64,000 nt of DNA from Allacma fusca (GCA_947179485.1 OX359245.1:65025067-65089066); one strand, 5' to 3'. Shown: positions 44,127 through 57,120, counted from the stretch's first letter. The notes: a model not told the origin generated them from the letters alone. Made by a program: numbers and translations.

Positions 44127-47100
44127 ACCAGTTAAAGCACATCTGGAGCCCCACGAATCCCTTTTTTGCCAAAGCCATGGAAAATGGTACCTGGACCACG
44201 AGCAAGAAACCTCCGGATATGAGAGCTTTGAGAGGTGTGAAGCTTAAAGTTGCTATTCTCGAGGTGAGGAGGAATTTACTTCATAAATTTTAATTCCTTC
44301 CGATTAATTATTTAATTTCCTTATGAAATTTTTGGAAATAATATTTTAAGGATGAGCCATTCGTAACCCAAAGATTTGGGAACAATACAGTCCTCGGAAT
44401 TGCCAAGACCATGTTAAATGTCCTTAAAGAAGCCCTCGGATTTGACTGGGAATTTGTCTGGCCGAAGGATTCAAACATCGGGATTTGGAACGCTAGTACT
44501 GGGACGTACACCGGAATTGTTGATATGCTCATCAGAGAAGTATGATTGTCACATGCTTAATTTATTTCCTTGCACAAAACAATCACACAAAAATTACGCC
44601 TGTTAGTGGATATGAAATGTACAAACACTTGATTTCAAATATGCCCTTGCTAATAATTTTTAAACAGGAAGCGAATTTTTCCATCAACTTTATCAGCATG
44701 TTGGAGGAGCGGTCGGAAGTTCTGGATTTCTCAAGACCTTTTGGTGAGGAGCGTTGGGTCGTAATGATGAGTCGTCCCCAAGAAACTACGGACGGGGACG
44801 GTCTTGTAGCTCCATTTCAATCCGAAGTAATGTTTTTATAATTCCAACCCTTTACATTTAATTTTTCTAGTCTCACAAATTCCATGACTCACAATGCCCC
44901 TAAACGTAACATATTCCGTCCTTGTTTTAGTAATCCCTCTGCGGAGTCATAGTTTTAATTGGCATAATTTTCTGGCGGAAATTCCTCTGAGGATAATATA
45001 ATGCCCTTTATCCACTATAAAGACATTTAATTAACATTTAAAGCAAGGAAGTTGAAGCATAAGGTTACATAATTCTGTGAGCAGAGCAATAATTAGCACT
45101 ATTAAATTCCAAGTTGTGCTCACAAATTTTAAATCCCTGAATCATGAATACAAGCCACTTGTTAAGGTCTGGCTTATAGTGAAAGTGTGCTGTATTTCCA
45201 TTGACGGAAATTGTAAGTATAGTATGTAGATTTAAATGGTAGAAATAAGAAATATAGAATAAAAGTCCAGTGAGAAATAGGAGACAATTGGGGGCACACA
45301 ATTGGCCGGATACAAGACAAGGTGCCCAATCAAGGTTGCAAAATTGATTGCACGGGTAAAGTGTCACAGAGGATTAAAAAATAGAAGGAAGCCGTAAGGA
45401 GCATTTAAAAGAACAATATTGTAAGAAATAGCTGGATTATTGCTATCGATCGGTATCAAACATTTCAAGTGTGGAGAAACATTCCTCATATTTTCTCCCT
45501 TACAATTTCCCAAGGAAAAACGTAATGGAAACATATAGTCGCGTGCAATGTCCACAGAAAAAAAAGGAGCTATGTATATGTTCCTTGTGTTTGTCACATG
45601 CAAAATAGCCCCCACATAATTTTACATTCACAATTCATATCCTCCTCATATATGTGGGCTGCTCCTTTGGACTGAAGTAAATGAACTATTGTACATTTGC
45701 TTCCACAAGTTTGGACTTTTATTCCTTGTGTGTCTGCTATATGAATACACGTAAGTCTTAAAATATTCAGTTCCCATATAGCAGGCTGTACAATAATAAT
45801 TATTATGGCAAGTTCCAAGCCAAGGAGGACCCTCCCATCATGGGCTGCTGCTGTTGCTTAAATTACATATAAATTTATATTTTATGTAAATATACATGAG
45901 CTCCATGGAACCGTTCCAGGGAATAAGCCTTAATTTTTAATGAGACTCTTTGCATGATATGATCTAGTCAGCTTTTAGTAATCATTATTGTTCACATGGG
46001 ACAGACCTTGAGGGAAACAAACTATTGGAGCTTTGGGAATGCAAAGGAGTTTTGTTTCTTGTCAATAATCCTTTCGGGAGAGACGTTGAGAGTCTCAAGC
46101 CCTGAGTGGGTTTTCTAAACTTTTTTTTTTTCGCTGCACTTAAGATATTGCTATTTGCTTGAAGATATTGCTATGCAAATCCTCCACCGTTCCTTTATTT
46201 ATCTAAATTGGGTATTTTGTAGGGCAAGTGATTATGTTCGTTTGCTCTCGATAAAATCGATGGGGGGATGACGTGAGACAATAGAATTGTATTATTATAT
46301 AGGAAGCTCTAAAAGATGCAAAATTTCTTTTATAACGTCTGATGTACATACTTGTTTTGGGGGAACCTTAGAATTTCGATAAGGAGTGGAGCGTCTTCAA
46401 ATATTTTTGACTATTTGGGAAATACGCTCTTGAATTATTGGCAACTAGCATTCAAGCCATCCACCAAGGTGGATGGGAAAACTGGGATTGCAATAATTTG
46501 TAATTTATACAAAATATTAAACTTGACATCAAAGGTGGGCAAATGAAGTGCCTAAGCGTAAAGCCTGCCTATTTTCTTTCAAAAAATATCGCCATCCTAT
46601 ATAGGTTAATAGGTTGTTTCAACGAAAAGAAGAGCCTTGATACCAAGGGTCAAGTACTCTCACTGCCTGCCTATTAGCCTATATCTGTCCTAGTGTGCAT
46701 TGCTTGCCTGCCTATATTTGCTGTATAGCTTCTGGCAGCGCTTTGCCAGCCCATATATAGGCGATATAATTGTGAGTTTTAGATAGTGCAAGCCATATGC
46801 AGTGTCACATGCAATTGGAAACCAATGTATGGGTTTGATTAATTCTTTTATAAACTGCATAATCCAGTGGGAATAAATACGGGACCATTATGTATGTACT
46901 GTGGTATACATGTTCATACACTCTGGTAATTACTGGTATCAAGTAATTCCCGCCTCATTCTCAGTCCGTCTCTGCAAACGTTTTCCCAAAGATCTTGTAA
47001 TCCTGTCCTTAAGGATGTGCCACAAATGACGTCATCAAAAAACCTGGTAAATTACGACTGGCTGACTGCATGATCATTCCTCGTCACAACGAAGGCTGAC

Positions 47101-50100
47101 TGACTGTATACGACGTCATATGTGTATGTATACATGGGAATTGTTTAATGCCACAGGGTGCTTTATTATTCAAAACTGAGTTCGTTTGCGAAAAACATTA
47201 TTAATTGGCAACAATTAATCGTCTTTGTTTACCTTGTTTTCACCATCGAGATTTTCTTATTAGCCATCGGTTATAACCGTAATAAAAGTAGAAGATGAAC
47301 AATGAGGTCAAAGGTAATTTGAAGTGGGCCACTCATTCAGGCAATAATTTTAAAATAATGCAACAAAAACATTTTACAATAGAAAACTAATTTCACCTGG
47401 AAATGTTTTAAAATCAATTTACTCTCAAATCACCCAAACAGTTTGCATGTCTCGTTATCGAATGATTTATTACCCACGGCTCCTCCCGTCAAAAATTGAC
47501 CCATCCATTCGTGCGAAAATCGTATCGCAAGGTTTTTCCATTGCGAGAGCAAATGATAGAATGCATAGATCAATAGATTTCTATGATGTATAAAAATGTG
47601 CGTTTATATGTGACATACTTTTCCAAGGTTAGATGGATGACCCTACCAACTTTAGGATCGTATTTGATACTATCGGTCCGCAATAAGAACCATTACAGTT
47701 TTTCAGTTTGGTAAAAGGTGACTGCGCCATCTGCCGATGATGCAGGTATTACCATGTGTTTATATGTGACCATTTTGATTTCCTTCGGTAAAAAACTATT
47801 CAACCGACGTTATTTGTTTGAAGATCGGCTCAGCCGTATGATGTGAGGAAATTTAAACAGAACGTATATAACTTTTAGTTGAGAAGTACTAAGATGAGTC
47901 AGTTAATCTGTCCCTTATATTACTTACCGATATAACTCGGGACTTTGTGAATTAGTTGCGGAACTAATGACTTTGGATGCTGAGGTCGTTATTTAATCTT
48001 ACGAACTCGCACGGGATTTTATATAAGAGTAACAAAGGGTCTGGGTTAAATAGGTGCAGAAAATGACGTCATGTTATGAAGAAGGGACTGACTGAGTACA
48101 TCTTGTTAAATCATGCACGGACAATAGTGACTAAATGCATGACGTCATTTGTGGCATATCCCTTACCAATTCGTGCTTTGAGAATATTCCGCTCGCCACA
48201 AATGCCTAGCCTTTACTTGAACGAACTTGTAGCCTGCCTGAATAGCCCAGTCCCTTGTTCGGAAATATCTGAATAGCCTAGATTGTCCCTAAGCCTATAT
48301 TGTAGTGGTGATTGCCCAGCCTAGAACCTCGCCTAGATTTATATCCCAACTTGCAGCATCCTTGAGCCTTAGCTTATTATAGGGCCTAGAATCTAGGCAG
48401 GCGCCCATGTTTGCTTGACATTATATAATTAGGCTAATTTCTAATTTGAAAGAGTGGACCGTCTTGGTTGTGGACGGATGTTTTTATTTTTTTTTAGAAT
48501 ATTTTTTATAATTTATTTAGTCAGCTATTACTGGCTCAGCAAATAAAAATAAAGCTCGCTTAAATTTGAATCTCAAATCCATAAAAAAATGTTAAAAAGT
48601 TTTTTTACTAATTTCAAATTATTAAGACTTTTTAGCATCCTTTTTTCATTTTTGAGAAAAATTATTCAAACAGGAAAAAGAAAAAGCACAAAACAGTATA
48701 ATGCTTTAATAATTTTTTTAAATTTAAACAAAATAATTTTAATAATTTATTTAGCCAGTTATTTCTGGCTCAGCCAATGAAAAACAGCGCGCGGAAATTT
48801 GAATCTCAAATTCGTATTACACCAAGACGAAGACGATGACGAAGACGATGACGGCCCACTCTTTCAACTTAGTAGAAAGGATAGTGTCTAGAGAGCAAAC
48901 ACAACATTCGCTCCTTTGACATTTATTTTTTTTCCAGCACTAACTCTGCAAAATAATGATATGTGGCAAGATAGTGTGTGAAAATAAAACTAGACCTTTT
49001 GTATCTCCCGTGAAGCATTAAATGCATAATATACTTTTAGAGCGTGCAACTCTAATCATTTATGCATCACAAAATATGAGGAATTTAACTGTTTTGCAAT
49101 GCAGTCTGCAATATTAACTGGATTTTTTTTACATGCTTTTGTAGGACTACAGTTCACATATGTATATGTACATGTTGTCCCTTCTCTGAATTAAGCGCGT
49201 GTTAACTGTCTTTGTAGTAGCGACAATAAAGGGAAAAATTCTCATTTTGCCCCAAATTATTTTTCTTACAAGGGCACATGCAAATCTACTATAATAACTG
49301 ATTGTGAGCTTGTGAAGCTCTCTTAATGAAATTCCGGATTTTAAAGCTTTACTGTAAAAATGCATTGTAAAATTATTTAAATCTAACTATACATGCATTG
49401 GGAAAGCCTGGGAAGGCTGAGAAGGTCGTAAAAATTACTTACCTTAGGTATAATAAAAAATGTTACATTTTTCCGTAAATCTCAAAACCTCAGGTTTGGT
49501 ATTACCTCCTCGTCTCGCTACTCCTAATGGGTCCAGTTATCTATGGGATGATCCGGTTCAGATGCTATCTCTGCAAAGGACATCCAACCCTGTCTGTTTA
49601 CTATGGGATGGGAGACTGCATATGGTTTGTGTATGGGGCACTAATGAAGCAGGGGTCAGTGCTCAAGCCGATTGCAGGTAAAGTCAATTAATTCCTGTAC
49701 AACAAACTACTTTCTATCTGCAAAAAAAAAGTATTAAAAAAATATCCTCAATGATTCTGTTCGGAGTAAATAAATAAATGCAATTTTGTGTATATGCTAT
49801 ATAATTATTTAGATTCAACCAGGATTTTATTTGCTACTTGGTGGATCTTCGTGACAATCCTGACGGCTTTCTACACTGCAAACTTAACGGCTTACTTGAC
49901 ACTGTCCAAGATCCCCATCCCTTATGACTCTCTGAACAAGATCGGTTACAGGGACTACTGGGTTGCCCGAGCAGGGGATACACTTGAAGCTGTGATTAAG
50001 GCCAGGACTACGCCAAGGAACGCCGGCAATGATTATGCAATTGTAAGTGACTTTTTGCATAAACTCGTAAAAGTGTAAATCCTTTCATATTTTAAGGCTT

Positions 50101-51247
50101 GATTGAATAATAATTATTAAAAATTATGATCTTTAATTACATTTAATAGGAAACGATTCGTTACCCTGAATTTGCGAAGCTCCGGTACAAACTTGGCTCT
50201 GGCTATGGACTGTTCCTGACCAATACGACGGATATGGTGGAGAAGGTCCGGCGAGAGAGTAAGTTATAAAATAATTGGCTCTATTAAATAAAAAAAATAC
50301 TTGATTTTTATAGTGATATTTAATTTTGAAATAAAAAATAATTTGGGATTATTTCTTCTTTTTTAAGAATATCTTCTGCTGGATGAGCAATCCAGTGTGG
50401 AGCGGATCATTTACAAGGACTTCAGAGCTCAATCAAAAAAGAATACCCCGCTTCACAAGCGTTGTGCTTTCATCATGTCCCGAAATCCTATATTTAGGGT
50501 TCCGTATGGATTCGCATTCCCGAAGAACTCTACAATTAAACGCATATTTGACCCTATGTAAGCCGTTTAGTGTTGGGATCTTCAGTCGTTCTTTAGTCTC
50601 TGTATTTTGCAATATTAATTGAAGATAACAAATATTACTAAACTATTGGAAGGTCTGAACTAAAATTTGGATCTATTAATGTAGATTGGACAAGCTAACG
50701 AAAGCAGGGTTATTTAATTACTGGCGTCGAAAGGATCTCCCAGTCAAGGATCCCTGCTCTGCAGATTCGGATTTCAGAGAGCGTCAACTCCGAAATGGAG
50801 ATCTGATGACGACTTACATCCTCTGTGGCTGTGGATACCTCCTGGCATTTGTGTCCTTCATTCTGGAAGTCATTCTGAAATTCGTCTACGGTCGGAAGAG
50901 TAAGTTTTTCCTAATTTTGCTTCTTCAAGAATTTGTTCCAAATACTTACGCCTGTACGGTTTTGAGTTGGGGCTAATAATCTCGGGATTTTTATAGTGAA
51001 AGGTCAACTAGTCCCAGCGGACAAGATCAACCCGTTGAGTTTCTACAAAGGGAATTTATCCGTCCCGGCAGGAGCACCCACATTCTTCGATACAGAAAAA
51101 TTCTTGAAGAATATCAATGGGAGGGATTACGTCGTGATGAAGATGCCAGATGGGCGGACAAGACTTGTTCCCAAAAATGATGGGGTTCAAGCTTTACAAC
51201 CGGCGTACAATCCGCCCCCACCCATTTCCTATAATTTCATGTCTTAA
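44127..51247 (+). CDS. Ir93a: ionotropic receptor, IR93a-like (5' exons not found)
   Basis: Nine exons in consistent phase: 44127-44263, 44351-44539, 44668-44826, 49494-49677, 49813-50042, 50150-50258, 50368-50557, 50685-50899 and 50997-51247. They encode the ligand-binding S1 half (LKVAILEDEPFV; an Arg in MLEERSEVLDFSRPF aligned with the glutamate-binding Arg of iGluRs), M1, the pore loop (CIWFVYGALMKQGS), M3 (STRILFATWWIF then FYTANLTAYLTLSKIP), S2, M4 after ERQLRNGDLMTTY, and a 90-residue tail ending PPPPISYNFMS. The pore, M3 and LRNGDL motifs match what I recall of IR93a. In insects that subunit works with IR25a in temperature and humidity sensing neurons. The amino-terminal domain and start codon are not visible in the window. 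Confidence 0.88.
46449..46494 (-). repeat. 46-bp repeat, inverted copy of 38987-39032
   Basis: Reverse complement of the upstream copy, with the same CCATCCACC/GGTGGATGG hairpin. It lies about 35 bases left of a hAT-type element in the IR93a intron. Confidence 0.8.
46530..48413. mobile_element. hAT-type non-autonomous element with GCCTGCCTA arrays, 1884 bp
   Basis: Ends CAAAGGTGGGC and GCCCATGTTTG form imperfect inverted repeats. The perfect 8-bp duplication CTTGACAT lies at 46522-46529 and 48414-48421. Arrays of GCCTGCCTAT/GCCTAGCC words lie near 46560-46760 and 48190-48400. An element with TTA duplications (47012-48162) is nested in it. It sits in the long intron of the IR93a-like gene. 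Confidence 0.9.
47012..48162. mobile_element. PIF/Harbinger-like element nested in a hAT-type element, 1151 bp
   Basis: Terminal inverted repeats contain GCCACAAATGACGTCAT on both ends. The 3-bp duplication TTA lies at 47009-47011 and 48163-48165. No transposase frame is seen. Confidence 0.85.
48507..48813. repeat. pair of 74-bp direct repeats, 233 bp apart
   Basis: 48507-48580 and 48740-48813 share AATTTATTTAG, CTGGCTCAGC and AATTTGAATCTCAAAT blocks, with scattered changes. A short GACGAAGACGAT tandem follows at about 48825-48852. Origin unknown. Confidence 0.75.
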
Positions 51248-53839
51248 TGACATAATGACAATGTTCGAGCTTTAAAAAAAAAATCCTTTGGATTTAATTA
51301 TTTTAAATCCTAATGTATGTACACTGTCTACTTTTTATAAAACACAATAATCTAATTATTCTGTAAACACTTGATATATCTATTTGCTAATTGTCAAGCT
51401 GTTATTGTTGTTGTCCTGGACTTTTGATGTAAATTAGGGATTTCGTGCAAATTATTGTATTTGTTGTCAATAGCTTTGTTGTTAGTATTAGTCTTGACGT
51501 GTCTTTTATTTTATATGCAATTTTTTTAGAAACTATTAATTTTTCTTGTAAAAAATTCAATGTGATTACTGTTTTGGGGTAAATACAGTAAGAAACAATA
51601 ATTCTTTCAAAGCTGAAGAAGCAATGTGATTATCAAATTTTAAGCAGGATTTGAACTTAAATTCAAACTCATTGATCATGTTGAGTCTATGGTACCTGAC
51701 AAGCCAATGGTGAATTACAATCAATTAGAGGAACCTGCCTTGAGACTTTATCGTACCTAAATTATTTACCTGAATAAATTCTACTGCATGTCTTTAAATA
51801 ATGACAAAAGTTTAGTCTATATGTATCTAAATATATGTAATGAGTTGTAAATTGTTACACATTGTTCATAGCATAGACTCTGCAAATTTCACAAGTTGTT
51901 AAAATTACTCCTGGGTTTTAATCACCGGAGCAAATAGCATGCAAATTCGTGTAAATAGTCCTTGAGTAATTTACAATGTAAGCACAATGACATAGAAAAA
52001 TTCTAGGAGACTCATCATGATCAGCATCAGCAGACAAGAAGCCAGTGTGAGTGATTATGAGTGTCTGAGGAACTGACAATGAGAGAACCCAAAGTGTGCA
52101 GAGTTAGAATACACAAGTACAATAATTATACGTAGATACATAACACGTACATAATAATTCCGTGAATTATTACTTACCAGAAATCCCCTCACTACATCAA
52201 TTCATTACAATCAACAAGTGAAGACAAAAAATTAGGAATCGTCATTTCTACAGGGTCACATTTTTTCGATACATTTTCCCATGCCTGTGTAGCATTGCAG
52301 TAATTACTGCAAAACTTTGAGCTCTAACCCTTATATAATTAACCAAGCTCAATCGATCATATCATAGGAGGATCACATGAGCGGAAAAAACATAATTTTT
52401 GCAAATGTATCTATGTACACATGCGAAATGGGATTTCACATACGTAAGTGGAAATCATAATTAATGGCTTTTAAAGACAAGTGTAAACAACTAATCTGAG
52501 CGCATCTTATTTAAGGTGAAGGATTCACAGGCAATTTCTAGTGAACGATCCGTCGGCATGTCTTGATTTCAGCTGTGAACTGAGGCTTCAATGATGCCTC
52601 AGCCTAATGATCAGTCCTTTAAAAATACTAAGAACTTTTATTAGTTTCGGCACTTTTTGTTATAAATATAATTACAGTAAACTCTCCTTGTATGAGCACC
52701 CCCATAGGCAGTAATGTTTGAAGATACAGATAATTTTGGTAGATGCGTTCTTGTACTTGTAAGGATACATAATTGCATTGTGTCTGTATAAGTTCAGTAG
52801 TAATTTATAAAAAATATTTTTGCACTCTGAATATCCTACCCTGATGTGAAGCGTATCAAAAAACAAGAGTGTACTGTACTCTCAGAATATTTCCCATTCA
52901 TTTCATACACAAATTCACGCCATTCTTGAACTGTCTGATGGAATCTAATTTTAGAAATGAATCCTGAGATTCTTAGCCATTAGCTACAAAAAATGCTTAA
53001 CATCTATTTATAGATTTTGACATTTCTGCCCCATGAAAAATTTTTGCAATGAATCATTTTGCCGTCATCAGAATTTTTTTTAAAAGGAATATAATTCACC
53101 TGAGATGCTTCTGTATTTTAGAGAAAAGCTTATTCCTAATCTTTTGCGGTCAAGATCATTCATTGCCAGCTGTTAAAATATTTCCTAAGGTTATGAGGTA
53201 AAAACTGATACAATATATGAGCAGAATGCCTAAACACTAAAGCTTGCTTGGATACATACAAATCCTTGCATGTAACAAAATCCCACTCGTACACCCATAA
53301 ACAATGCTGAGCGGAAGAAAAATTTGGACGTTGCAACCAGACAAAATACATCATTCCGCAAACCTTTGGAGAGGCTTGGACGGAGACTGAGAGGGGAATT
53401 AAACTGTGAAACAGTGCGGATTGAGATGGAGCGGATGTGCACAGGGGAAAAAAATAACAGCATCACACCATGTGAGTGAGAAGAGTTGATGTTGTGAAGG
53501 TCACAGGCAAAGTTCTGAGAAATATGACGAACCCACACTTCCCCTGTGGCAACCCAGGTTCAGATTCTCATTGTCAGATTCCAGAGCATTTAGTATTCGC
53601 TCACAGAGGCTTGAACTATCACAGTCTCAGAATCTCATCTCGTGTATAGCTCAAATTTGTTGTGCCTGTATGGAAAGAAATATTCATTCCTCACGTATAG
53701 TTTGTTATCCGTCTGTGTGTGAAAATATTCATGGGGCTTGTCATCCTACAATAATAAATTATAATAATTTTTTTTGACAGTTCCTGCACTTGTGAGATTG
53801 TGACTGCACTTAATAAATGTGATTGTAAATTTAGGGAAG
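51248..53839. other. intergenic DNA
   Basis: The first few hundred bases are AT-rich and probably the 3' UTR of the IR93a-like gene. No other gene seen. A small transposon lies at 52675-52876. Confidence 0.6.
52675..52876. mobile_element. pogo/Tigger-like MITE, 202 bp
   Basis: Ends CAGTAAACTCTCCTTGTAT and the complement of AAACAAGAGTGTACTG are imperfect inverted repeats, flanked by TA on both sides (52673-52674, 52877-52878). The ends resemble the fragment at 12097. Non-coding. Confidence 0.82.
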
Positions 53840-54537
53840 ATGGCAAAACGCTGGCAGTATATTGCAGCTGTGATTATTGCAATTTTAGTTTGGGCCGGAT
53901 TTTTGTGGGCACTTTTGGGGCACAAAATGAAAATGAAAAATCTCCAGTGTAATAATACAGCGGACCGGGATTCACACCCTTTAATATATTCCCGGAAAAC
54001 CAGGCAATGCTTTCCATTACATACTCAGGTAATTTGTAACGTGGCAAATTTAATTAATTAATTTCCAATATGGATCCCAAATTGTAATTCCCAATACAGA
54101 AGCGTATAAGAACATATTTTCTATTTGATACAAAAATATTTTTTTCTTTTTTGTTCGTTTTTCCTCATAAGAACAAAACATCACTGAACCGGTTTCATTT
54201 TATTGTTTTACATTAGGGACCTTGCAAAGACGGAGATTGGCTCACAATTCAAGACCTGAGCGTCAGGTGCAGTCCAAATATTTGCCTTGACAAATTTGAC
54301 AGGGATATTAAGCCTGAGGAGCAAATTGTGGTGCCTATCAACAGTACTTGCTACAAACTGGGAGAACGTTGTGGACGAAGATCTGTGGTTTCGTACGGAG
54401 AAACCGGCTATCCGAATTGCACAATTGTGACACCAAATGTCAGCGGGGTCTTACCCGGATCCGGTGGAGTTTGTCCAATGGGGACTTTTCTTTTTGACGG
54501 AGAATGTGTAACACCTGAGGATGTTGACTTTGATTGA
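53840..54537 (+). CDS. DUF4789-type cysteine-rich secreted or membrane-anchored protein
   Basis: Two exons, 53840-54028 and 54217-54537, GT-AG, phase 0, 169 residues. An N-terminal hydrophobic segment (YIAAVIIAILVWAGFLWALL, about residues 7-26) serves as signal peptide or anchor. The ectodomain has RQCFPLHTQ joined across the intron to GPCKDGDWL, then CSPNIC, two C-X5-C-type pairs and a closing CPMGTFLFDGECV. The C-x-L-x-T-Q-GPC-x-x-G-x-W-L pattern fits DUF4789, a family of unknown function common in arthropods. Two N-glycosylation sites (NST, NCT) support an extracellular location. ATG 53840 was chosen because the hydrophobic segment follows it directly. Confidence 0.82.
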
Positions 54538-57120
54538 AGTTTGATCTGGATTTTCTCAAAGTGATGATTAAATCAATTTCGATTTTGTTAAGATCTGCGT
54601 AACAACAATAATTGTTAATTTATTTTAATTTTATTTGTTTACTTGTTGATATTTTTGGGAGGGATTTTGAATGTATTTGTGACGCAAGGCATACGTGTAT
54701 ATAGTTACCACCGGTATTTTAAAAATTAACCCAAGTCATTAAAGAGAGCTGCGCTTATTTCATTTTTAATTTATTAAATCGGGGTAATTATAAATTTCTT
54801 GGTAATTTTTAATCCTTTCAAAAGTCTGTGTTGGGTAATTTTGGAACTGAGTCTTAATCATTTTTAAGACACTGCTTGTAATATTTTGAACGTCAGAGGA
54901 GTAGACCGAATGTAATCTCTATTATTATAAATAGAAGGTGTGAATTTTTCTATGGAGCGATTTAGCTATTTATTTTTCTATTTTTACTCCACGTGTAGAA
55001 TTTAATGAGCAAATTCAAGGGGAGGATGCTGATCTTACGGTAGACTGTGCCATGCGCTCTTGTATGTACGATGCATTTGCACTAATGTTTTCTTATTGTT
55101 TGTTTTGTTACATTTAATTATCTCTAAAATTCTCCCGACTGTAGCTCAAAAAATGTTAAACAGCAGAATAATTGAAACATGTAATTAGATAAATACATCC
55201 TAAAGTATTTCTCGTCTAGAGATCTTGGAAAAATTTGGTCCATAAATTCCTTTAAAAAATGTCACGAACTAATTTCTAGTTTAAATATCCCTTGTGATTA
55301 TTAATCCTCACTACGCTTTGGAACAGTGTGAAAGCTAAATCTTATCTGGGTCAATGATTCCTAATATGAAAAAATCTTGCAGAGAATTATCTACTGGGGT
55401 TGGTGAAATTGTAGAATATTAAATGTTCCTCCAAGAAAGGGTAAACATTAGTGCTAACTCTCTGTGGCAGCAGTATTTTTTTTCTATTTAGTTCTTTTGG
55501 CATCATAAATTTAAAAGGGATACTTTCAAAGCTAGGTCATGTAATTATGTAAAGTCATAGGCATTTTATACTTTAAAACTTGTACACGCATCTGTGAAAA
55601 AGGAAATACTTGAATGTGTAAAAATATTTAATGTTGTTAGTGCAGCCCATGTTAATCTTCTGAATGCAGTGAGCTTCCTTGCATGGCTGATATACATACG
55701 AGCCGTCCAAAAGGAATAAAATCTGCAGAGTTGCATGAGATTGAATATCTGTGTAGAGAGGAACACGCGCTTCAAAACCAGAAGCAGAGTATTTTTTCTG
55801 AATAAAAGTGCCTCTTGAAAAACCTCTCTCTTAGCGAGAGACTATTTATAAACTGTGTATCTCCACGCAGCTTGCCTCTCTCAAAACTACTAAAAATAAG
55901 TCGTTGACTGGAACGGGTTATTGCAAAAATATGCGGATAATGTTGTGCTTACTCAATTGCTCCTGTCAGTTTGAAAAATAGGAGATACACACGTATACAA
56001 GCTTTTAAAAATTGGATCAGATGAAAATACAATAGGAACATACAAACCAGTTTGCTCTCCCTGAAGGCAGAAAATTTAGAGAAGCCACTTACTTATGCTT
56101 GTTTAAAATAATGTTTGACAGCTTCACATCCTTGGGGTTGTAATTTTTCGTATCTTGGAAACGAAATATTTTATGTCATGCTCTGCTTGACAATATTGTT
56201 TCCATGTGGCATACGTATGTATGTAATTACATGCACAGCATATGCAGCCATGTAGCGGGTCACAATAATACTAACAACAGTCATAACATTTTATTGTTTA
56301 ACATTACACTTGTGACACCATTTAACTTTATATCATATTTAAAATATGTTATAACTTCATTGATTTAAGCATGCAATACTGTAATTGAGTTTAAGGTCCA
56401 TATACATAGCTTTCATTGAATTATATCTGTTTTAAATTGGGTGACCGATTAAGCGGTTAAAGTGAATCAAACATCCCTGTAATCAGTTCATTGAACCAGT
56501 GAGGCTTCAGGTTCTTTTTTGAGAAACTCGCTTCTTACAATATATTTTCTATGAATTTGTAGTTGCATTATTAATTATCCAATTCAACTTTCATTTTGTA
56601 TCTTTTTTCGTTTTGAGTGACACATATTGTTAGATAGCAAAACCAGAGCCCAGAGCGGATGTTAACTTTATACAAATCGAAATTGCTGAATATAAACAAT
56701 AAACGGATGTTCGTATTTACATACAGCATGCTGCTTGTGAAGTTAAATGGAATCCGATGAGTAGTCTTGAATTTAGATAACTATCACCTGGACGGGAAAA
56801 TTGTGGGAAACAGGTACTAAATTTTAATTTCAAGTACAAATGCGTATACGGGTAATTACTGAAAAAACTTCCCTGGAGCCGTTCTTCGAACGGCCGTATA
56901 AAAGTATGCTAAAGTAATCATAAGCTTGATTTTAATTGATCTCGCCCCAATAATGAAGAGAATTACTGAATTAGTTAAAAGTTATAAATTTAAAAAAAAA
57001 ACATGAGATGAGTTTGGTAAAAATTAAATGTGAAAAACTAAAAAAAACAAAATTCAGATTCAATAAAGGTAAACAATATTTCATGTAAACACGTCTCCGT
57101 ATTAACATTGCTTCCTTTGA
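54538..57120. other. intergenic DNA
   Basis: AT-rich, no gene recognised. A perfect GCCGTTC-TTC-GAACGGC hairpin lies at 56878-56894. Confidence 0.6.

Noticed and set aside
44127-51247. Kainate/AMPA-type glutamate receptor instead of IR
   Set aside because: M3 reads YTANLTAYLT rather than SYTANLAAFLT, and the MKQGS pore and LRNGDL motifs fit IR93a better.
56878-56894. GCCGTTC/GAACGGC hairpin as the Helitron 3' end
   Set aside because: No CTRR follows it on the minus strand and the distance from the helicase remnant is unconstrained.
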